From positions 22,969,501-23,033,500 of the forward strand of contig NC_134704.1 in assembly GCF_043290135.1 (NCBI RefSeq): a DNA stretch of 64,000 nt, in the 5' to 3' direction. Positions 57,663 through 64,000 of the stretch are shown piece by piece. Origin of the DNA: Rhipicephalus microplus. Its lineage: Eukaryota; Arthropoda; Arachnida; Ixodida; Ixodidae. The position numbers were made by a program, and so were the translations under genes. The first letter of the stretch is position 1. Each line of letters begins with the position of its first letter. The notes beneath the pieces are model-generated. The model worked only from the letters and a program-made list of their open reading frames with translations. It did no database searches and was not told where the DNA came from.

Positions 57663-57674
57663 AATCTCCCCAGA

Positions 57675-58342
57675 TCCCTAGATCGGCGAATAGGTCCATA
57701 CGGCACTGTCCAATAACATGTCCCGCAGCACACACGAGTGCTACGGGACATGTTAAACACACATACACAAACCAAACACGTGTATGGTCCCGGCGATGCT
57801 GCCACCTCAGGCGAATCTTGCTTCCAGCGAGCGGGGTGAAACGTGTTTGTCATCTCGCCTCTCGCGCCGACCGCCAAAGCTATGTTGAACGGCGATCGCG
57901 GTCTAGGCGCCTCCGAGGGGCCATACCTGGACATCTGGTTTGAGCGTCGGCAGCTCATCACTCAGAGGCGCACAGCGTGATGGTCTGACGTCCCTAATCG
58001 GCGGAAGCTCGCCATTGTGGCTTTTACCGGGGCACGAAGTCGCCACCACGGGTCGCTTCTCTGCGCGGACCCGAAGGACAGCGGTGCTCCGTAGAGTAAT
58101 TTTAGGCCACGCAGTGCCCAGTACATGGAAACAGCAGGGCGTCTTGGCGCTGTTCCTTATCTCCACAAAATGAGGTGGCTGCCTTTCTTCCGTTCTGGCG
58201 GCTGCGGTAAAAGGGTGGCCCGCCAAACGCAACATTTGTGCTGTCTTCCGCTTAAACCCCTTTGTGCCCCACTCACTCTCTTCTTGGAGGAAAAGAGGAC
58301 CATCGACATGGGTCCAATTATGCGCGTGACATCGTTCAAAAG
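57675..58342. other. Intergenic, nothing recognised
   Basis: GC-moderate sequence with frames on both strands, none assignable. Confidence 0.4.
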
Positions 58343-58353
58343 TCCACCCTAAA

Positions 58354-58443
58354 CGATGATAGTTATAGCGCGAGAACAAAACGACGACACAGAGACAAGA
58401 AGGACACGAAAGACGCGAGCCAACTAGCCCAAGCTTCCACACA
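58354..58443 (+). mobile_element. 90-bp short retroposon-like unit with 11-bp duplication
   Basis: TCCACCCTAAA at 58343-58353 and 58444-58454 flanks a 90-bp unit. The unit begins 'CGATGATAGTTATAGCGCG' and ends 'CAACTAGCCCAAGCTTCC'. It is the non-hairpin form of the foldback family at 7684, 39091 and 60947. Confidence 0.88.
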
Positions 58444-58454
58444 TCCACCCTAAA

Positions 58455-59566
58455 GTTACATTCCAATCACGCTCCTTTCGCATATGTGGTGCATGTTCCC
58501 AAATAGGCGAGCGTGACAAACTTGTCAGGCGATCGCTTACATCTCGCCGGCGTGTTACTTCGACGCTGCGCCATGCTCCCTTGAGGGCTGCAGAAATTAG
58601 GTGTCTCTTTCTACCTCAAACCACAACCACATTCACTTCCGTGGGAATGGGCTAGTGCCACGAGTGCATCCGGAGGCCCATACTTTAGTTCGGGGAACTT
58701 GATGACTGGCTCTCGTCGCCACTGACACAAAAGAGTTAATCCTCAGTGGTGGACCCCCGTCAGGCCTTGGCCACTTAAAAAGAAACTTTTTTCGAATGCC
58801 TGAGTGTTCTCACGGTCAAGGGAAGAAGCGCGGCGCCTGTTGACTCGACGTGACGCGAGGACACAAAAATGGTAGTTCGTGACATTGGCTGAATATCTGC
58901 AAGCAGTTCAGTATACGCTCATCAACATCGGCAAGAGGCATTTCGGAAAACCCACACTGCTTGTATTCTTGTCCAAGCAGCTGCGAATATCGGGTCCGTC
59001 CTTTCGAGAAAATCTGCAAAGTATTGTTTTGCAATAGTGCGACCGTCCTAATAAAGCAGTCTCTCCTTTACCGTCGTAACAAATAAGATGCACGAACCAG
59101 TTGTACTGTGCCCAGCTACGGTAGCAGCAATAATATAAATACCCGCCGTGCTAAAAGACGGCAAGCATTGACAAACCGACCACTAAAGGTATAATGCAGC
59201 ATCGCATGCCAATCACTTCTCTCACTTGCGCCGAGAATAGCAGGGCAGCTACAAAAAAAAAAAAAAGATAAGCCGTCGTGCTGCCCGTCTATCTAACAAT
59301 AAATAGTTTTGTTGCAGTTCCACGGCACGTCTACCAATGACAATGTTTGTTGAAACTAAGCAAAACGTTCCTATGGCTTTTCTTAAATCACAAACAGTGA
59401 CGCAATAAAATGCCACACGTAACGGTCTTTCCAGTGGCGTATAATTATTTGTGATGACCGACCAAAACATTTCGTCTATTGATACTCATCAGCTGACGAC
59501 AAACAACTGCTATGTGATATACTGGCGAAGAATATCAGAACCGAGCAACACATCGAACGTTTTAGC
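58455..59566. other. Intergenic 3' of gene D
   Basis: No exon or known repeat recognised. Confidence 0.45.
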
Positions 59567-59572
59567 TTTATT
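59567..59572 (-). terminator. Poly(A) signal of gene D
   Basis: AATAAA on the minus strand lies about 175 nt after the split stop codon and is followed by a GU-rich stretch (GATGTGTTGCTCGGTTCTG). Confidence 0.6.
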
Positions 59573-59746
59573 CCTGTACACAAGTAGTGGGACATGACTT
59601 TGACCGTATATTGCACTTGTAGTGAGATGTAGCGGCGTTTGTAATGAGCGGCGCACTTGGCGTTGTCGAGTATTGCAGGCGGTGGGCGAGTGATAGGACC
59701 AAGGGACCGGTAGACCATGCTGAAATGTCTCATGAGACGGTATTAT

Positions 59747-59748
59747 CT
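59747..59748 (-). CDS. Gene D exon 4: completes the stop codon
   Basis: A very strong acceptor (TTTCTTTCTTTTTTTTTCAG) is followed by AGATAATACC. The T from exon 3 plus AG gives TAG. The remainder is 3'UTR to the AATAAA at 59567-59572. Confidence 0.68.
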
Positions 59749-62236
59749 CTGAAAAAAAAAGAAAGAAACAGAGAAAGCATGAGCGGCGATCATCTAACCC
59801 AGTGAATTCGATGAGAAAATGACGCCCGCCTCTGTCGCGAGACATCTGTTCTCTTCATTACACACAACTCAAGACTTCTATATTTTGAATCGCCCTACAA
59901 TAAAATGTTAAAGAGAATAATCGTCTATTCTGTTTTGAGTGAAGAAGGCAAGACTTATATATTTTGAGTCGCCCTACAATAAAATGCTAAAGAGAAGAAT
60001 CGTCCATTCTGTATTGAGTGAAGAAGGTCTTCTCTTTTGCTATTTGATGTTCTCAGTCGTAGCATATCCCCTTGTCCTGTAAAAATAAGGATACATTTTT
60101 TTCGACCGCCAGAGCGAGGCAGCAAAACACTTTTAGCGATCGCATTCCTACGACCACAATCTAGTTGTCGAACGCGGTAGCATGAGGTCAAGTATCAAAT
60201 GTGCTAGCCTTACTGAATCAATAAGATGTGGAGCCCAGCAAGAGCATGTGACTCTCCGTGCACAGAAATCATCGCGAACAGAAAGAGTGCAAAAAAAAAA
60301 GTACAGTTAGCGGGAGGAAGAGAATGAGTTCAAAGTTCATCCCGTCTCCCATTTTGTCTACTTTTATTTTTTTCGCGCTGTTTCAGTTTGTAATGAAACT
60401 GCACCAACTCGTAAAGCTTGCCATACTACTTAGGAAATCGATGCCAATTCGCCCAAATCTCATAACATCCAAGCAAAACAAAAACTGGTTTATTATGTTC
60501 AGTGCATATTGATTCAGTGTAGCTCCATACACAGTGTGGTAGACGCCAAGCATCTGAACTCTTATTTCAACTCTGAGCTCAATAAAAAAGTGAAGCTAGT
60601 GTGTTGTGACTCACATCCGACATATCTCTCATAGTTTCCCGTAGCGGCGTAGCCGACGGAGGGGTACGCTCCGTAGGAAGGCGCGGCCGGAGCTCCGAGC
60701 CCCCTGCTTGGGGATGCCGGTGTTGCGTACGCCACCGGAGCTGCGGCTGGACCAGGATTGGCAAACCCCTTTGCAAGAAAAACAAGCAGTTGCAAGAAAA
60801 ACAAGCAGTTGCAAGATTTTTTTTTATCTTGCACATGAGCATACTTCTATGAAACAAATGAGAATTACGAAGCCTGTATACCCCAGAGACTTGATTTTTC
60901 GTTGGTCAAAACTATTAGAAGAAACGCAATGAAGCCTGGAAAGCCTTAGAAGTGTGACAGATTGGGCTAGTTGGTATGACATGACGACAGTTATAGCGCG
61001 AGAACAGAACGACGACAAAGAGACCTTCGCGCCCTTCTTGTCTCTTTGTCGTCGTTCTGTTCTCGCGCTATAACTATCGCCGGCAAAGCCATAGAGCGAA
61101 ATGTCACGTACGAATAAAATGTGGAAATTAGGTGTCCGCATAAGGTCTTGGTAAGCAAATTTTGTCTTTGGGGAGGGGGGTTGCAACACTATTTCGCATC
61201 GTAGCGGGGGAAGCGAAGAGTGCTGATGAAGATTCGCTAAAACAGGGGGGGGGGGGGGGGGCAGGTAATGGTGTGGCTTGAGGGGGGAAAGTGCCCCTTC
61301 TGCACCCCCCTGCCGACCTTCATGGGGATACATATTGGGAGGGGTTCAGATAAGTATACCAACTGTTGGGGTTTTACGTCCCAAAACCACGATATAATTA
61401 TGAGGTACGCGGTGGTGGACGGGGGCTCCGGTAATTTCGACCATCAGGCGTTCTTTAAGGTGCACCTAAATCGAAGTACACGGGCCTCTGGCATTTGTTC
61501 TAAGAAGGACAGGGGGGAGGGAAACAAAGTGTACGAAAAAAAATAGGGACGTACGTCATCCATGTCACAAACGAAATACCAGCTGGTATACGGCAGTCAG
61601 TAATTCTAAGCTTCGTTTTTCCCATAGCGAGTGTAAGACGCTTCACCGATTGAGCTATCCGCTTCAGGGTTTTTGTGAACGACTGAAAGATTAGCCCTGG
61701 GGGTTTCGCCAGCGCCGCACTCTGATCACCATCATCAACAACCTTCCTCCCTCGTTCATGCACTCTCTTCATCTCACCCTGGGCGCAGCAGCAGGAGAGG
61801 CGTAAGAGGCCGGCGCTGGTGGTGCCGCAAAAAGGGGCGCTGGATCGGCGGGTGCTCGCGCGACGGGGGTCGGCGCCTCGGGTGCTCCGTGCACCGTCTT
61901 GATCGAGTACGAGCTCGTGACGGCCTGCTGCAGCGGTGCGCCGTAGCCAGCGACAAGTCGTGGTGCGGGAGCCGGTGCAGGAGCCGGTGCCACAGGAGCT
62001 CGGTAGGGAGCTGGCTGAGGCGGAGCAGCTGCCACCGGCGCAGGAGCCGCCGACGCGTAGGACGGTGTGGCGGGCGCCGGTGTCGGCCCGTACGCTGGGG
62101 CTGCGGGCGCCGCGTTGTACTGCGAGAGACCGTAGCCCTGCCAAGAAGCTGGCACCTCGTATCGCAGAGCCGGAGGCGCAGGCCGGTTGCCGGCGTGAGC
62201 CGCGCACGCCACAGCCAGGAGGATCACTGCAATGGG
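59747..62236 (-). CDS. Gene D: secreted Ala/Pro-rich cuticular-type protein (spliced; first exon not found)
   Basis: Coding exons are 61778-62236, 60615-60768 and 59747-59748, 204 residues without the missing first exon. Exon 2 opens with 'PIAVILLAVACAAHAGN', a signal peptide lacking only its first residues, which implies a micro-exon upstream. The mature part is rich in Ala-Pro ('APAPAPAPAPRLVAGYGAP') and contains 'AVTSSYSIKTVHGAPEAP', matching the SYATKTVH motif of gene C. Exon 3 encodes 'AAAPVAYATPASP' and a Tyr/Gly-rich end ...NYERYVG. The stop is split T|AG between exons 3 and 4, as in gene C. The role is inferred as a structural cuticle protein; no chitin-binding consensus is visible. 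The exon 3 acceptor is GCAAAG rather than the usual CAG. Confidence 0.78.
59871..60029. repeat. Two-unit 79-bp tandem repeat in gene D intron 3
   Basis: 'CGCCCTACAATAAAATG' and its flanks occur twice, at 59891 and 59970, about 90% identical. Confidence 0.85.
60615..60768 (-). CDS. Gene D exon 3
   Basis: The acceptor is TTGTTTTTCTTGCAAAG; phase 0 continues the Ala/Pro/Gly sequence for 51 codons. The exon ends GGAT|GTGAGT, leaving T. Its polypyrimidine tract is a 19-bp tandem duplication (60775-60812). Confidence 0.7.
60947..61083 (-). mobile_element. Short foldback repeat (GGGCTAGTTGGT family), copy 4, in gene D intron 2
   Basis: 'GATTGGGCTAGTTGGTATG' is followed by inverted arms ('AGTTATAGCGCGAGAACAGA' and its inverse). 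AAAGCCTTAGAA and AAAGCCATAGAG flank it as a possible imperfect duplication. Confidence 0.75.
61362..61498 (-). mobile_element. Divergent partial SINE in gene D intron 2
   Basis: 'GGGGTTTTACGTCCCAAAAC' and 'GTTCTTTAAGGTGCACCTA' are reversed tail and body motifs of a related subfamily. The tRNA-like head is missing. A poly-G run lies just upstream at 61244-61261. Confidence 0.65.
61778..62236 (-). CDS. Gene D exon 2
   Basis: Begins after TTGCTTCGCAG in phase 0 and ends AGG|GTGAGA in phase 0 after 153 codons. It encodes the signal-peptide core and the long Ala/Pro repeat with the SYSIKTVH motif. Confidence 0.82.
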
Positions 62237-62343
62237 CTGCGAAGCAATACCAAGACGTTTGTCGACGGATTCGTCAGTGGAGTTGAAGAGAGAAAAAAAA
62301 TGATAAAATGAGAGACAAGTACTTGATATCTCTGTTACAACAG

Positions 62344-62585
62344 CCCCGCCGCGGTGGTCTAGTGGCTAAGGTACTCAGCTGCTGACCCGCAGGTCGCGGG
62401 TTCAAATCCCGGCTGCGGCGGCTGCATTTCCAATGGAGGCGGAAATGTTGTAGGCCCGTGTGCTCAGATTTGGGTGCACGTTGAAGAACCCCAGGGGGTC
62501 GAAATTTCCGGAGCCCTCCACTACGGCGTCTCTCGTAATCATATGGTGGTTTTGGGACGTTAAACCCCACATATCAATCAATCAA
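62344..62585 (+). mobile_element. Ruka-like SINE with 13-bp target-site duplication
   Basis: A full-length plus-strand copy just upstream of gene D exon 2. TCTGTTACAACAG flanks it at 62331-62343 and 62586-62598. Confidence 0.94.
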
Positions 62586-62598
62586 TCTGTTACAACAG

Positions 62599-64000
62599 CT
62601 AGAAACCTCAGAAAGTGCGAAGAACGAACGCCGCGTGTTATTATCTCCTGGCGTTTGCCGTCCATTTTGCCATGATTTGGGGGAGCGAGCAGTCCGTTTG
62701 CGTGACGTCACGAGTAAACAATCAATCAGATTGCTCAGAGGGATATCAGTATAGTTCATTATCTCCCACCCTGATTTCCCATTCGTCCCACTCCCGCACT
62801 GTCCTTTTTCTCGTACGACCATAGTGCGCGATCAACCGATTTCCGACCACACTTTGTGCCTTTTCGACTGTGTGGAAAAATATTCAGATTGTCTGAGAAG
62901 GAAGGCTCTTAGTCGAACGACATTGAAATTAGGCGTCAAATGTTATGGCGGTTGCGTAGTATTATAAACCGGGAGTCGTTTTTGATATCGTGTCTGGTTC
63001 GTGAGATATGAATTTTTTTCGTGCGCTTCCCATTCAGTTACGCTGAGGTGATCCGGCTGCCGCCGAGAGATGGCGCGACATGTTATGTCTAGAATTCCTG
63101 GGGACGGTCCTGATAGGCTCAACAACGAATGCCAACATTGACCACACGTTTTACGCATAAATAAGTGGCCATAAGGAGATATTGCCTGCATGTGGAAATG
63201 AAGGGTAGTGAAGGTGAGATAAAAAACACTCTCTCGTTTCTATAAGAAAGGATCGAGTGAAAAAAAAAAGGAGTCTTCTTGTCCCACAACATTAATCGTG
63301 ACCTATCTCCTTTCCTTGAACTATCGCTGCGCGCCTGGCATACTTTCAGGTCAGGAACGACAAGCGCGTTATCGGAGCGCTGTAGGAAAGTGGCCAGCGC
63401 CGACTTTCCAAGAAATAAAGCGCATGGCAAGTCGGATGACGATTATTGTTAATTATGGAAGAAAAAGACACCCTTCTTACGCCATCTTTTTTATTATTTT
63501 TAGTATTTGAGTGGTCATGGCGGACAGTAATAAGTGACCACTGTCCAGGTAACGCTCAGTACGTAAATGCGACCTTTATGCATGAGTAAGCAACACTGTG
63601 AGGTGGGTGTGAGAACGCAGCCCAATCAACGCTTTGAAAACAGCGCATGCGAATGAAGGGGGCACGTTTTCTGGGCGTGGTCGAATCTCGTGGTTCGGCA
63701 TCTTTTCATGCAAGGGAGGCGTGCAGCGGCCTGTTATAAGTCCGGGCACGGCACTTCATTCCTTTGATGTACATAAATCTTCTAATATAACAACGATCAT
63801 GTAGGCCTCAAGTTCGACTTCTTCCACAAAACATTAAGGCACACACGCACGTCCCGCCGCCACTGGTCACAGTGCAGCTCACGACTCTATACAGTAATGG
63901 TACATGGCCAGCTGATTGTGGATGCTGCAACTTATCAACACGCTTTCCCGTACAGGCGTATACGCGCGTGCGATTCGACATGAAGCATTCTGTGTACAGT
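62599..64000. other. No gene recognised; expected region of gene D intron 1
   Basis: I looked on the minus strand for ATG plus two codons plus GTRAGT and found none. The first exon of gene D is therefore either beyond the window or of a different size. Confidence 0.45.

Noticed and set aside
57593..58466. Minus-strand frames of 122 and 187 codons as genes
   Set aside because: They run across the RTE fragment and the 90-bp foldback unit, so they are composite chance frames.
61618..61670. tRNA-like segment on the minus strand (GCGGATAGCTCAATCGGTG)
   Set aside because: The 5' half resembles a tRNA D-arm, but no T-arm or acceptor pairing follows. It may be a tRNA fragment or chance.
1145..62585. 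tRNA genes at the SINE heads (for example 1145, 23452, 32109, 62344)
   Set aside because: The A- and B-box-like sequences belong to repeated SINE heads with fixed non-tRNA bodies and target duplications. They are not free-standing tRNA genes.

Overview
The window looks like nuclear DNA of a hard tick, most likely a metastriate such as Rhipicephalus. The main clue is about ten near-complete copies, plus several fragments, of a ~240 bp tRNA-derived SINE. It has the tRNA-like head, the 'CCCCGCCGCGGTGGTCTAG' start and the 'AATCAATCAATCA' tail that I recognise as the Ruka family described from Rhipicephalus appendiculatus. No bacterial-type operons, rRNA genes or functional tRNA genes were seen. 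More than half of what can be identified is transposon-derived.

The host genes are a dispersed cluster of four small, secreted, Ala/Pro/Tyr-rich cuticular-type proteins. Each was assembled here from splice signals. Gene A (minus, 1516-3088), gene B (plus, 25831-30509) and gene C (minus, 36003-42216) each begin with a nine-base coding micro-exon (Met-Asn-Ala, Met-Asn-Ala, Met-Asn-Thr). A GTRAGT donor follows directly, and a TATA box lies 120-150 bp upstream of the ATG. The rest of the signal peptide is in exon 2 after a 1.3-3.4 kb intron. Gene D (minus, 59747-62236) lacks a visible first exon, which may lie beyond the right edge. Genes C and D share exon phases, a T-S-x-K-T-V-H type motif, and a stop codon split across the last intron (T|AG).

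Transposons by region: 1-1.4 kb, two LINE tails and a SINE. 7.7-11.4 kb, a foldback repeat, then an RTE-clade LINE (minus) split by a 5'-truncated RNase H-bearing LINE (plus); removing the insert and one copy of an imperfect 9-bp duplication restores the RTE reading frame. 13.4-14.3 kb, a TIR-type MITE carrying a huge (ATGT)n array. 19.2-19.8 kb, a SINE nested in a SINE. 23-28 kb, several SINEs, one inserted directly at the first splice donor of gene B. 44.4-50.1 kb, a full-length two-ORF LINE with a perfect 14-bp target-site duplication, disabled only by one apparent frameshift and one in-frame stop. 57.5-58.5 kb, short RTE and foldback insertions with perfect 11-12 bp duplications.

The genes probably do not act in one pathway beyond each contributing structural cuticle protein. 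Their common promoter/micro-exon/secretion design suggests a tandemly expanded, co-regulated family pushed apart by retrotransposons. Large stretches (3.2-7.7, 11.4-13.3, 50.1-52.5, 53-57 kb) contain no gene I can support.
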